Source: Aphelocoma coerulescens (taxonomy: Eukaryota > Chordata > Aves > Passeriformes > Corvidae). Taken from it: 64,000 nt of DNA. The stretch lies in assembly GCF_041296385.1 (NCBI RefSeq), contig NC_091014.1, positions 56,438,078 through 56,502,077 of the forward strand, in the 5' to 3' direction. The notes beneath the pieces were generated by a model. That model saw only the letters and a program-made list of their open reading frames with translations. It was not told the origin of the DNA and did no database searches. This document shows, one piece after another, positions 50,373 to 60,906 of this stretch. Within the stretch, counting starts at the first letter, position 1. Each line of letters starts with the position of its first letter. Made by a program: the position numbers and the translations under genes.

Positions 50373-51466
50373 GATATCCTACTTAGGGACAGAAGTCCTC
50401 ATAGTATTAGAACACAAATATTTTCACAATAATTTGAGTGCAATACTGTGATGTCTCAGCTAGCTAAATGAATCAGTGACAGGTAAAATATGCAGAGCTG
50501 CAGTTTAATGAAAATTCAAATCAACACTTTACTGCATCAAGGGGCATTTTCTTTTAGCCTTCCAAAGCTGTGAGAAGTGGCTGCAGCTCAAAGAGACCCT
50601 GGCCACCTTGAGCTTGAGGAGGGCCATAGCCTGCAATGCCAACTCCAAGCAATGCAAACACTGAGGGCAGCTTCATTCTGCCCTCAGTGACCCTCACAGG
50701 TTTTGTCAGCCATGCACAACTTGAACAGAGATTGTTCCACTGGGCCCAAAGCCCAAACCCATATTTTGCCAAAAGGACCAACATTCTGAACCACTACCTG
50801 CTCCTGTGATGGGTGTCATGAAGCACCCTACTCTCCCTCTCATCTCCAACCCATAATTTAGGAGTAGTCACAGGGAAGAGGACTTCTGAGAAGTGTTCCA
50901 AGTCTAAATCACAGGAAAATCCAACAGACTTTCAATGTGTTTTGTGCTGCATTGCCACTCAGAGCTGCTGGGAAAAAAAATACACGCAGCAAACCTAGGC
51001 ATCTCTTACAGCAACTCTCTGAAAATGCCCTCTAAAGTTCATGCTAAAAATGAAGCTTTTGCTGCAACAAGTCATTAGCAAATGGGGCATTTCAGAGGGT
51101 GTACATCTGGCAGAGCTCTGGTAGCACACAAGGAACATAAAAACACATCAGAGCCCATCTCAGACACCCTTTCTTTTCCATTTGGCAAAGATGTGCTAAA
51201 CAATCCTCCAGTAACTGAGGTCACTGACTGTAAAATGCTGTATTGTCCCAAGCTGGAATCACTGCAACAACTTTTTCCTGCTGGTGGCAGCTCTGCTTTC
51301 TAAGTGGAATGAACGGAAGATATATGGAAACTTAAGATAAATAATCATAATAATACAAAAATGAAGTTAAGCACAATCTTCTCCCTGCCCAAACCCTCCC
51401 CATCCAAGACTCAGTCACCCATTTTGTCAGCACCCCTTCTTCACCATCATTAAAACTTAAAATACT

Positions 51467-51472
51467 TTTATT
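51467..51472 (-). terminator. TIMP3: Proximal poly(A) signal AATAAA for TIMP3
   Basis: The + strand tttatt is a canonical AATAAA on the transcript strand, about 1.63 kb past the stop. Use of this site would give an mRNA of about 2.5 kb, similar to the short TIMP3 transcripts I recall from mammals. It would exclude the miR-221/222, miR-30 and miR-181 matches but keep miR-21 and miR-1/206. Confidence 0.4.
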
Positions 51473-51901
51473 TGATAAGAAAAATTATATTATAGTTTTC
51501 TTAATAATAATAAAAAAAATCAAAATAGAATGAAAAAAAAACTTCTCCAGTCAACAGCAAAGCACAAGACAGTAAGGCTTCTCCTCCCACATGACTGCAG
51601 GATATGGTACGAGCACATGCACAGGGCTATGCCTAACAGTGCCTAGAGGGAAACACAGCACTTGACACAGAAGGAATCCTCCGGGCAGCTGAAAATTTTA
51701 TGATCCCAGACAACAGTTATTAGGAGACCACTCTTCCTTGCCTAGCCCACACACACACTTCCTTTCACTATATAAACAAATGCAGCTATTGTAGCTGCAG
51801 GGGAGGAACCGTGGTGCAAGGAGTTACAGAGGAAACAATGACTGTAGCCACTACTGCAGATACACTGGAGCTTCAAAATCTTAAAAGCAACTCACTGACT
51901 C

Positions 51902-51908
51902 GGAATGT
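51902..51908 (-). promoter_or_regulatory. TIMP3: Candidate miR-1/206 site in TIMP3 3' UTR
   Basis: The - strand reads ACATTCC, a 7mer-m8 match to the miR-1/206 seed. TIMP3 is a reported target of this family in muscle cells. A single 7mer is weak evidence alone. Confidence 0.35.
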
Positions 51909-51986
51909 CAATATTTCTGTCTTTAAAACACAATCAAACCATTCTTTTGTTTATAACACCAAAAAAATTCCACGTCCTGTCAAAAA

Positions 51987-51994
51987 TAGCTTAT
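51987..51994 (-). promoter_or_regulatory. TIMP3: Candidate miR-21 8mer site in TIMP3 3' UTR
   Basis: The - strand reads ATAAGCTA, a full 8mer complement of the miR-21 seed. TIMP3 is one of the best-known miR-21 targets in mammals. It lies about 1.1 kb past the stop, in both short and long UTR forms. Confidence 0.5.
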
Positions 51995-52005
51995 GTCATT
52001 ATGCG

Positions 52006-52013
52006 TATATACA
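52006..52013 (-). promoter_or_regulatory. TIMP3: Candidate Pumilio response element in TIMP3 3' UTR
   Basis: The - strand reads TGTATATA, a perfect UGUANAUA Pumilio consensus, 11 nt upstream in the transcript of the miR-21 match. Functional use is inference. Confidence 0.35.
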
Positions 52014-52046
52014 TCTTAGTTCAGCAAAACACTATTTTGGCAATAC

Positions 52047-52063
52047 TTTTTTTTTTTTTTTTT
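52047..52063 (+). repeat. T-tract, 17 nt (A-tract in the TIMP3 transcript)
   Basis: Seventeen T residues on +, read as A17 in the TIMP3 3' UTR. It could cause internal oligo-dT priming and false 3' ends in cDNA data. Confidence 0.9.
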
Positions 52064-53097
52064 ACAATAAATGTTCTAGCAAGTCTCCCCTTTCCCTCTT
52101 GCACGTGATTGATTTACAGCTGTTACTTTTGCACCTGTTTGGTTTAAGGTGTTCAGAAGCTGGTTTTGCTGTTGAAGCTAAGCTGCAAAAATTTCAGGGG
52201 CCAATGCTGCTCAAAACAGGATGGCACAACCCTTCATATGCTCTGCTGTAATTGCATTTACCTCCCTGAAAATAGGGGATGGGGTTTTTGTTTTTGAAAC
52301 AACAACAACAACAAAAATACTAAATACTCTCTCTTTTGTTCTGGGGAAAGCCAGAACTTCAAATGTGCTGTTGCATTCGCATTGTTACTGAATTAGCAAG
52401 GACAGTCAGTCAACAATGCTTTTACCAGATGATGTGGTCAGACACACCAGGTAAAGTCTCCCACTGCTGGAGTCAATCACATTGCCTATCTCTCCTATAG
52501 AGGAGGATTTCTTTTGGATGTTATTTTGTCCAGAGTTTAGGCTGGATTTCTTTTCATTTTGCTTCATTTGCCTGATAATTCTGATTAATGAAATCTGTTT
52601 CCCTTGAAATAGATTTGTCTAAGTATTTTCAGCACTTAGTGCATGAGGAGGGGTGATGGGAAGCCAGCGCATAGAAGAATACAGTGCCTAATTGGCATAG
52701 TTTTTAGATTTTTGTTTTCCTAAAAAAATAGAGATTATATTGCTACAGCTAATGATACATGCAAGAGAGCAAGAGCTCCATCTTTTTTTTTTTTTTTCCT
52801 TTTTTTTCCCTCCCATTTTTCCCTCTGGTGTGCAAAAGTAAGCTCCCAAATGTCTGATCAAAATGAGTGGTATCAAAAAATGGAAAAGGTGATTACAAAT
52901 TCAGTAAGGTAGCACAGACTTTTTTCTTTCCTTTCCTTTTTTTTTTTCCGTTTCTTTTTTAAGTGTTCGAAGTGCTAGAATTTGCATGAAAATAGGCACT
53001 AATTTCATTGTCATCATCACGATCTGGTAAGAGTTAGTGTCCAAAGGAAGATCAGCCACAAGTAAGGGAGAGGGGAGATAAGGAAAGGGATAGCTGC

Positions 53098-53295
53098 TCA
53101 GGGATCTGTGGCATTGATTATCGTTTTGTCTGGAGGTGCCCATCCTCTGTACCAACTGCAGTAGCCTTCCACCCTCTGGATGCAGGCATAGTGCTTTGCT
53201 TGATATCCCGAGTGGCCGAAGTTGGAGAGCATGTCTGTCCAAATGCACTCATTCTTGGAGGTGGCAAAGCAGGGCAGATAGTAGCAGGGCCTAAT
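53098..53295 (-). CDS. TIMP3: TIMP3 exon 5 (C-terminal coding exon)
   Basis: TIMP3 is a secreted, matrix-bound inhibitor of matrix metalloproteinases and of ADAM/ADAMTS enzymes. This exon encodes 65 residues and the TGA at 53100-53098. The acceptor is ttccaattgcag|AT. The peptide starts [10 protein letters not shown], contains [12 protein letters not shown] and [12 protein letters not shown], and ends TIINATDP. Five cysteines (RPC, LPC, NEC, YAC, YCS) belong to the C-terminal subdomain disulfides. The NAT near the end is the TIMP3 N-glycosylation site. TIMP4, the paralogue linked to SYN2, ends quite differently. Human Sorsby fundus dystrophy mutations mostly fall in this exon. Confidence 0.97.
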   Translation of the reverse strand: MRPCYYLPCFATSKNECIWTDMLSNFGHSGYQAKHYACIQRVEGYCSWYRGWAPPDKTIINATDP

Positions 53296-53925
53296 CTGCA
53301 ATTGGAAAGAGAATTCAGGTAAGTCTGCATGTAAAAACAACATTATATAAAATGTCTTTTTAACAGAGACAAGTGATTCAAAATTCCACTCCCTCAAACC
53401 TTGCTTACTAATCCAAACTTCAGCCTCAGTTCTGTAAGCACGTAAGCATGTGCTTAGCTTCACACACACAGCTAATTCTGTAGTCAAAAGGGCTTTTCAG
53501 GTGCAGAAAAGTTGAACTTATGTCTATGTTTTTGCAGGCCTGAGGCCATGTGCAAAAGTCTTAGTTCCAGTGCCAGGCTGTGGGGTTTTAAGTACTCAAA
53601 ATGTTTACACAGGAAAAAAGCTGGACATATCTTGCCAAGCCTTTGGTACCTGATTTCATTCACCTGCAAATGATTCTGCACAGATTCTGAAAGTCTTCCC
53701 CAACCCCAATTAACTCCAACAGGGTATTAAAAGCATAGACTCTGCACTTTTATTTGATTATCTCTTCTTTGGTCTCAACACTAAAAAATGAACTTTACTT
53801 TTTCTCTGTAAAAATTGTTGTCCTCCATTTCTCTTCCTGGCTGTTCTCTAGCATCATCAAGTATTACCAGCCAGGGGAGACAGAATGGGCTTGAATGTCT
53901 GATGCCACCTTAGAGACACACATAC
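53296..53925 (-). other. TIMP3: TIMP3 intron 4 (630 nt)
   Basis: Donor gtatgt at 53925-53920, acceptor ttgcag at 53301-53296, phase 0. No feature is seen inside it. An AATAAA on the - strand near 53752-53747 could only act as an intronic poly(A) signal and is probably fortuitous. Confidence 0.9.
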
Positions 53926-54047
53926 CTTGCAGCCACAGCCCAGGTGATAACGATGGTTCAGTCCTTTGCGCTGGGACAGAGTCAGCCGGTCCCATTTCTC
54001 ATACCAGTTGCACAGGCCAGTGTAAACCTTCCCCTCATACACCCGGC
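53926..54047 (-). CDS. TIMP3: TIMP3 exon 4
   Basis: This 122-nt exon is bounded by ctgttttcaag|GC and AAG|gtatgt. Its two first bases complete a Gly codon from exon 3, then 40 codons follow: [20 protein letters not shown] to start, [10 protein letters not shown] in the middle, LGCGCK at the end. It finishes the N-terminal inhibitory domain, with Cys in GLCNW and two in GCGCK. The variant NWYEKWDR (human NFVERWDQ) agrees with the chicken protein as I remember it. Neighbouring exon phases fit exactly. Confidence 0.97.
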
Positions 54048-54733
54048 CTTGAAAACAGACACATGGTCACAAGTTAGCACTTCTCAGCTCAAGCACTTCT
54101 CTCGTTTCCTGAGATGGCTAATGCTCTCAATATGTTTGGCTTCAGCCACTGCTCAGCAAATGTTTTCTTTTTATTAACTGGTTCAGGAATCTCTGGCAAG
54201 CAAGATAACAGCACTTCTGAAAGTCAGGAGGTGTTGTGCTGGCTCTAAGCACCACCAGCAACATGCAGGTTAGTAATGCTGTCAAGCTCCTCTTAACAAC
54301 AGAGAAAATGAGCTGACACCCTCACTAGAAACAAGACTTGGCAACTGTCACATGTCCATCCCCCTGCATCCCCCCATCTCAGCAGCCTGCGTTTCTCCAG
54401 CTCATTCCAAAAACGATCTTCCATTTCTGACACAGCCCAGTAGCACCCAGCTCCCTGTGACAGACATGCCAGCTCAGGTATAAATTGAGAGCCATGGACT
54501 GTCACACAACATACTTCTCACAGCATGCCAGGGTGTAAGATACACTTTAGGAAAGAGAGGGACATCTAGGGAGTGAAATGACTCTCAGCATTGTAGAGTA
54601 CTGAACACCAGAATACTGTTGGCCATCTTAACACTTAGGAAATTGTGTACAGAGCTGTCCACACCACTGCCCATGTCCTTAGCAGGTGCATGTATAGGAC
54701 AGAAAACTTATGGAGAAGTACACAGTCCTTTAC
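54048..54733 (-). other. TIMP3: TIMP3 intron 3 (686 nt)
   Basis: Donor gtaaag, acceptor ttttcaag, phase 1. No repeat or other feature recognised. Confidence 0.9.
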
Positions 54734-54845
54734 CTGTAATCAGATATTGGTACTTGTTGACCTCCAGCTTGACTCCACAAAGACTCTCAGAGGCTTCTGT
54801 GTAGATGTACTGAACATGTGGCATTATCTGGAAGCCCCTATACAT
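54734..54845 (-). CDS. TIMP3: TIMP3 exon 3
   Basis: This 112-nt exon lies between ttctttctctag|AT and TTACAG|gtaaag. It gives 37 codons plus the first base of a Gly codon. It starts [20 protein letters not shown], then [10 protein letters not shown], and ends KYQYLIT. The ESLCG segment is part of the MMP-contacting surface of TIMP N-domains, and its Cys pairs with the N-terminal Cys1 encoded outside the window. The internal ATG at the exon start is not an initiator, since the frame joins exon 2 in phase 0. Confidence 0.97.
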
Positions 54846-57800
54846 CTAGAGAAAGAATAAAAATGCTTTCAGTCATCTCAAGAGATCAAATTTCACTTAA
54901 GGTTCTTTACAATCTACATTCCTAGTTTGTGGTGGTAAGCAATAGATTTTCTGGTTTTTACAAGAGTGAAGGAATAATGACACTGGCTGGGCTCATGGAA
55001 GCCTCCCCACCAGATCTGCTGGTAAAGCAGAAAAACCACCTGCTAACGAGCCATTGCAATTCAGCACAGAGACCAGTTTTTCCCATTCGTATTAGTTCCA
55101 GTGGCACTAAGTGAACAAAGCACCAATGCTGCAAGCTCTGCCAACATCCTGAATTTTTTTTTCCCTTATAAAGATCATAATTAGAGAGAAATAAAATTAG
55201 TTCAAGCTTGGAATCTTTCTCCTCTATGCGATTTACACAATTTCTTCCAAACTAAGAGGTTTTTCTTTTAAACAATTACCCTATTTTCCAGTGTTGCTGC
55301 CGTAAGAGTTTCAAACCTTTGGCACTTGATCTAAGTCATCAAGTCAGACACCTCCTCCTCAGACGCGTAGCACACACAACTCCTGCTGACCTCAGCAAGG
55401 ACTTCATGTGTCTCTAACTCAATGAATGCAGACATTGAATTCTACACCATCTTCTAAAATTAGTCCCATACTGATGGGCACCATAAAGAAAATATCATGT
55501 ATACATAATTCCTCTGCACTCCTCCTCCTTCTTCATAATCTTTCTTCCAGCTCAGTTTAATCGAAACATGAGCCCACAGATGCACTGGCAGTTGGATTCA
55601 GTCAGAAATTAGCACATGTCCCCATCTGACCTGGCCTTACTGCTGCAATTTAGAGAAACTCATGCCCACCTGTTAGCAGCATAAAGAAGTCTTTGCATAG
55701 CAATGAAACAACCACTGCATGTGTACATTGGACCCATTAAACATATCCTATTTTTGAAACACAGAGAATTATTTCCCTGAGAATTTCATCTTAAAAATTT
55801 GTCTTTTCAAAGCATTCAGTCACTCTTTTTTCCCCGCCAACTCCATGAATGGCCAATATTTAGAAGTTAAAGAAGAAACAATAGAAGTCAGAGAGAACCA
55901 GTTTCCTGGCATTTCCCAGCCTATCCTTTTCTCTCTCAGCTTTACTGATAGACTGCACATTCACATTTGGCTTAGCAGTAAATATTAATGTGAGGCAAAA
56001 GACGACCAAAAAATCCCAAACAATCCCAGAGCTATAAATCCTTGCCTCTGTGTCACCTAAGCTGTAGTATTCTTCTCCAGGCTGCATTCTATTTCTTGAA
56101 GTCCCCTATTACCCCCAGGGTATTTCATCATTCCCCCACTTCCTTTAAAAACAACAAATCTTTTTCTTTCTGAAAGAACATGTTAATTTAACAGATTTTA
56201 TGCTAGGCCCAAATACTTCCTATAAAACCATAAAAAACTACTACTAATTCTGCTATGCTGAGAGGCCAAATTTTATCTTTGGAGCATCTACGGAATGTCA
56301 GCCAGGTGATTTTTTTTTTTCTCCTTAGGTAGATTCCCTTAATTAGAATGATCTTGTAACAGTATCACAACTCAGTAACAGCAATGCTGGGTACAGTAAA
56401 AGACACACTAAAGAGTTTGCATTTTCCAGCCTTTCTTCTACACCCAGCTAATAGGCAAGGCCATTATTTTTTTTTAATTAATCACAGTGTATCAACAAAA
56501 AATCATAGATCATGCTTGAAATATGACATTGTGTCCATAAGTGGCCAAAGTCTTTCAATGGATATGGAAGAAGTGAATTTCACCTAATCTCTGCTTTATC
56601 TCTGCAATTTTCTTGGTATCGGATGACCCACTCAGATTTTCCAATCCAGTCAACATAGCTTGAGACCAAGATTCTGGCACAAGAATCCAGTCTGTCCTTG
56701 GATGAGTTATTTAGCCCTCAGCACACTTTGTTTCTTGCCTCCCAAGGGTACTGTGAGGAAAGGCACATAGAATAAGGGTCACATGTTGAGACCCCATCCT
56801 AGTGGGTGTCACACCAAGAAGCTCAGATAACAGTATCTAAGCAGATAAGACTAGGTAAGGTAACAGCTGGGGCTGCCCAGTCCCTCCAGGCAGTGCATTA
56901 TCAACACTGCAGAGAGCTGCACACTGTGCACGGCAGTGCAAGGGATCTGTCACTTGCAGTGCTGAGCTCCCAGTCATGTTGGACTAATTAAATATCTGTG
57001 TGACAAGGTCTGCACGTGGGCAGGCACACTTGGAGCCCTTTCTTCCTCTTGCCCACAGGGCTACGAGCTACACTAATCATTCCTCTGGGAAGCTGCTCAG
57101 GTCCTTCCTACAGGACTGTTACAGTCATCACTTTGTGCATCTTCTGAGCCATCAAGCTCAACATGACTGCCTATGAAGTAGCCAGTGATGCTGAACTGGG
57201 GCTTGCTTTTCAGCTCCTGGACCTAATTTCCTGTTCACATTACCATCAGGGACACCACTGTCAGGGCTGCTAAAGGAAGCATGCTCAGCCTCTCAAAAAG
57301 CACTGCCACTCAGCCCTCAGTGACCCACATGGATGGCAGCCACTGCCACACTGAACTGAACCCATGCTGGGGCAGACAGGGCCTGCCACACCCTCTGATG
57401 ACTGAACAAAATTCACCAGGACCTCGGTTCTCTTGGAAGGAAAAAGAAAGTTTGGCAAGGGGGAATCTTCTACAGATGCCTGCTGTCAAAACAAAAAAAA
57501 CAATACCTTGAGCATTATTTTTGGATACACAAAGTGTCTTGGAAGTGCTGTTAGACCAGTCAGAAGAAACCCAACCATAAAGCTAGCCTGTCTCCTAACT
57601 GCTACCCTCAGAGTTCTCCTGTCCCCACAAATGTGTATTTTTGGAAGCGTAATAACAGGGAACAAAATATTAGCAAACATGACATGGTGATGTCTGCTAG
57701 TGCTGCTCTATTTCCAGCTGTGTCAGCATTCCCCTCAGCAGCCCCCATACTGCCTCAGAAATGCACAGGCAAATCCTGTGGTGGTTCCTGCTGCTTAAAT

Positions 57801-60800
57801 GACTTCACTCTGTAAAATTGTTCATGATGTTCCTCCCTCTATCCCTCCCATGTGAGGTTGCACTAGATACCAAGAGCTGGGAGTCACACTTTGCCTAACC
57901 TGCAGCTAACTACAATATAGGCAATTCACAGGAATTAGGCATCCTCTCTAGTCAAATGCCAAGAACAGACACCTCCAGAACAACTCAGCCCATCCTAAAA
58001 CAGCTGTCTACAACTTGTGGGCTGAATTACACTTTGGTGGTTCCTCTCTCTATCCATTGACAATGAAGAGAGCAGGGAAGACTCAACACCTCATTTTAGT
58101 CTGTCTAAAATTAAACTAAATTAATCCTACCCCACTTCTTTCCTCTTGGGACTATCACATTTCCCCCCATAGACTCATTTTACAGATAAGCAACAAACCA
58201 AGGAAAGTCTCCTTGCTTCTGGCAGCCTGTGCAGGGTGCTGCCATGGTCAACCAGGACTGTGTGTGCTCATGGAGGAGAAATATCTCCTTGTTTCCTTTG
58301 CAGTTTCCTGAAATAGGCTTGGGCCATTCTCAGAATGCACTGCAGGATCACAGAACACATAGGGGTTAGATCAGTCCTGAGCAGATTTATGACACGTGAT
58401 CTCAAAGTATTCCTATATTATTTGAGAAAGCAGTGGGGAGAGGCAGAGGTTGCTTGGAAAAGCACAAGGCCTCTTCAGACAACAAACCTGAACGCTAGAA
58501 AGCCTGGCACTGTTCTGTCCCTGTGGGCTGACCTTGTGCTCCAGTCCAGGCCCCAAGCTGGTTTAGTTGTGAAATGCAGCAACGAGTTCAGTGAGGAATG
58601 CTAGTGAGATCAAGAATCTAACCCAGCAAACTCCAAGCAGCCCATGAAAGAACTACGGAGATTGTTTGTTGCCCTTTGAGGCTTTCAATGCTTTCCACAG
58701 GCAATTCAGCACACACTGATAGACTAAATGGCTTGTTTATTTTTCACCTGCAGGTGCAGAAGGGTTTATGTAGACTGACATGTTAGTTTTATCTTCAGAG
58801 CTGTTCCCATGCAGCTGTGCAGAGCCATAGGCCTCCTTAGTTCTCCTTTCAGCAGGCGGACAGTCAGCTTTCATTGGAGCAAACAAGGGAGAAATTTGCT
58901 GCATCACTCTGAACTCCCCCACTGTATGGATCTAAATCCCTCTTTATACTGAAGTCTCTAAGCTCAGCAGAAAGACAGCAGGGTTTCCAAAGAAGACACT
59001 TGGTTTGTTTGTTTGTTTATGAAGAACTATGGCCTCCGGACATTCCAGTCCTACTGAGCACTTTGCTTCAGGTTCCTTCATGCCAAAGGTCACAGTTAAA
59101 CATCCAGTGCAACATCCCACCAGCCCACCATCTAAGCAGACATAAGGGCAGTTTGACCAACACAAGATTTCCTCTTTAAAATCCCTCTTGGTTTTCTTGG
59201 ACACAAAACACTGTGGAAATGCTCCTGCAGAAAGGCCCTGTGCTGCAGAATAACCCAATGAAAACAGCCAGGACAGGCTCAGGTGTCTTATTTATTTAGA
59301 AGAGGGGCAGTGTTATTGTTGGTAAAGGGTAGTACTTAATTTCGGGGACTACCATTATTCTAGATCACTGCTGCACCCTGTTCATGGCCATATGTTAGAC
59401 AGGAAGCATCAAACTCTTGGCACTGAGAAGGAGGGAAAGTAGTGATACTGGACAGACCAGGATGAAATCAGAAAGAGAAGGTGATGAAGCCACTGCAGCA
59501 TGTGGGCACTGAGTAGTTTTGTGAAGCAGGGTACACTTGCAGCGCTGGAGAGTGACAAAACTGGAGAAGAACAGCATGGAGTGCTGCAAACCTGATGAGG
59601 CCAACAAAAGCCATAAAAAAACCAAAAAAAGTGGCAGTGTTGTCTCATTATTGCCCATATAACCAGTTGCTTATTTTTCTTTTTAAAAAACATGTATTTC
59701 CTTTGGATCTTACAGAGACATTTTTAAGGTTAAGGAAGTCAGTAAGCCCAGCACCTCACGCCCTCTTACTCGAAGAGCAGGCATTCCACTCTTGTGGAAG
59801 AGCCATGCCAGGACTAGATTTGGCTACGTGCATGGTTTTGTGACAGCTTATGAAACAGGCTTTGCGTCTCCTCCTCCCCGCTTTCGTGCTTAGCTATAAA
59901 CTGCCTTATAAAGAGAGTTACTGTTACAAGGCAGGCAAGTGACTGGTTTTTTCTGAACCTTTACTTTGTCTAATATGTTTCAGATTTCTGCAGTCTCTGC
60001 CAAGCTTTTCCATTCCCTTTCTTTTTTTTTTTTTTTTTCCCTAAAGACATAAACCAGTCTTATGACTGGAATGGCATTGCCAAGAAAAACAATCTAGGGC
60101 TGATTTTTAGCATTACATAACAAGGGGGCAGTTTAAGAAAAAAAACCAAGTGCAAAGCAGCAGGTTGGGTGCAGTACGTGCAGCAAAGAATTAGAGCTCT
60201 GAAGAAAGGAACTAAAGAAATCGAGCAACTGGTGTGGTTCTACCTCTTTTCATCTCTGAATCAATATTTTACAACTCTTCTGAGCTGACAATATTTAAAA
60301 GCTACAGTGCTCCATTTAGCTTTATATAAAGACTTCATTATATGATTTTCATTTGTTTTGTACATGGAAAAAAATGCTGTAATCCTAACTGGTGGTCACA
60401 AAGGAAGCAAAGAAAGAAGAGAAACGAGCACTCTCCCAAGGCTGGCAGACCCCCTACCATAATTTCTTTCTTGGATTTAATGAAAGTGCTGCATGGCAAA
60501 GCTGGCATTTCCAGTCCAATACTGTGCATGTTGAACACAAAACATAACTTCAGTACCTAGAGAAGATCATCTGCCATCTTTTACTACCAGAAATGTTAAA
60601 ATAATGGAAGAATTCAGGTATTCAGCATTGTATGTCAGGAACGACCCCTTCCTGCTCCTTTCCCCACTTCGGGGAAATGTCTACCAGTTGCTGGTTTCTT
60701 TCCATTCAGTGTGGCCACTACAAAAAACTGCAGTGCTGATAAGTATGCAAAGTGTTTGTTACTAAGTGTTAATTAGATTCCTTACCACATCTACTAGCCC

Positions 60801-60823
60801 ACGGGAAATGTCTGCAAACATAC
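54846..60823 (-). other. TIMP3: TIMP3 intron 2 (5,978 nt)
   Basis: Donor gtatgt, acceptor ctttctctag. It is mostly unique AT-rich sequence without a CR1 copy I can recognise. A T-tract of 17 is at 60022-60038 and a shorter one is near 56309-56320. No exon or RNA gene is seen. Confidence 0.9.
60022..60038 (+). repeat. T-tract, 17 nt
   Basis: Seventeen consecutive T residues within TIMP3 intron 2. Simple sequence. Confidence 0.9.
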
Positions 60824-60906
60824 CTTCATCTGCTTCACCGTGTACCGCATCGTTCCAAATGGTCCATCTTTCATGAGCTTCTTCCCCACCACTTTAGCTC
60901 GGATCA
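60824..60906 (-). CDS. TIMP3: TIMP3 exon 2 (first TIMP3 exon in the window)
   Basis: This 83-nt exon is bounded by cttatgacag|TG and AAG|gtatgt. Its first two bases complete a Val codon begun in exon 1, and 27 codons follow: [20 protein letters not shown], then YTVKQMK. This is the conserved 'V-I-R-A-K-V-V' strand of the TIMP OB-fold. Basic residues here contribute to the matrix (sulfated glycosaminoglycan) binding that distinguishes TIMP3 from its paralogues. The exon is shorter than any open-frame cut-off and is called from splice sites, phase and family match. Exon 1 was looked for up to 64000 and not found. Confidence 0.96.

Larger units (their letters stand above)
48950..53097 (-). other. 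TIMP3: Probable TIMP3 3' UTR (long form)
   Basis: The region follows the TIMP3 stop codon on the - strand, lacks splice-bounded coding sequence and is free of CR1 repeats. It contains seed matches for several microRNAs known to regulate TIMP3 (miR-21, miR-221/222, miR-181, miR-1/206), spread from 51994 down to 49038, implying a UTR of about 4 kb. That agrees with the roughly 5-kb TIMP3 mRNA I recall from mammals. The distal end is uncertain. Weak poly(A) signal variants lie at 49058-49063 (TATAAA) and 48970-48975 (AGTAAA). A-rich tracts in the transcript, at 52786-52808 and 52928-52959, come soon after the stop. Confidence 0.55.

Noticed and set aside
51811..52251. 146-codon open frame on +
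   Set aside because: It is antisense to the inferred TIMP3 3' UTR and spans the T17 tract (poly-Phe), so it is not credible as protein.
53747..53752. AATAAA on the - strand in TIMP3 intron 4
   Set aside because: Lies upstream of coding exon 5; use would truncate the protein, and there is no other support.
58340..58400. Possible CR1 start in reverse orientation (gatcacagaacacatagggg)
   Set aside because: Only the first dozen bases resemble CR1; the continuing sequence does not follow the element.
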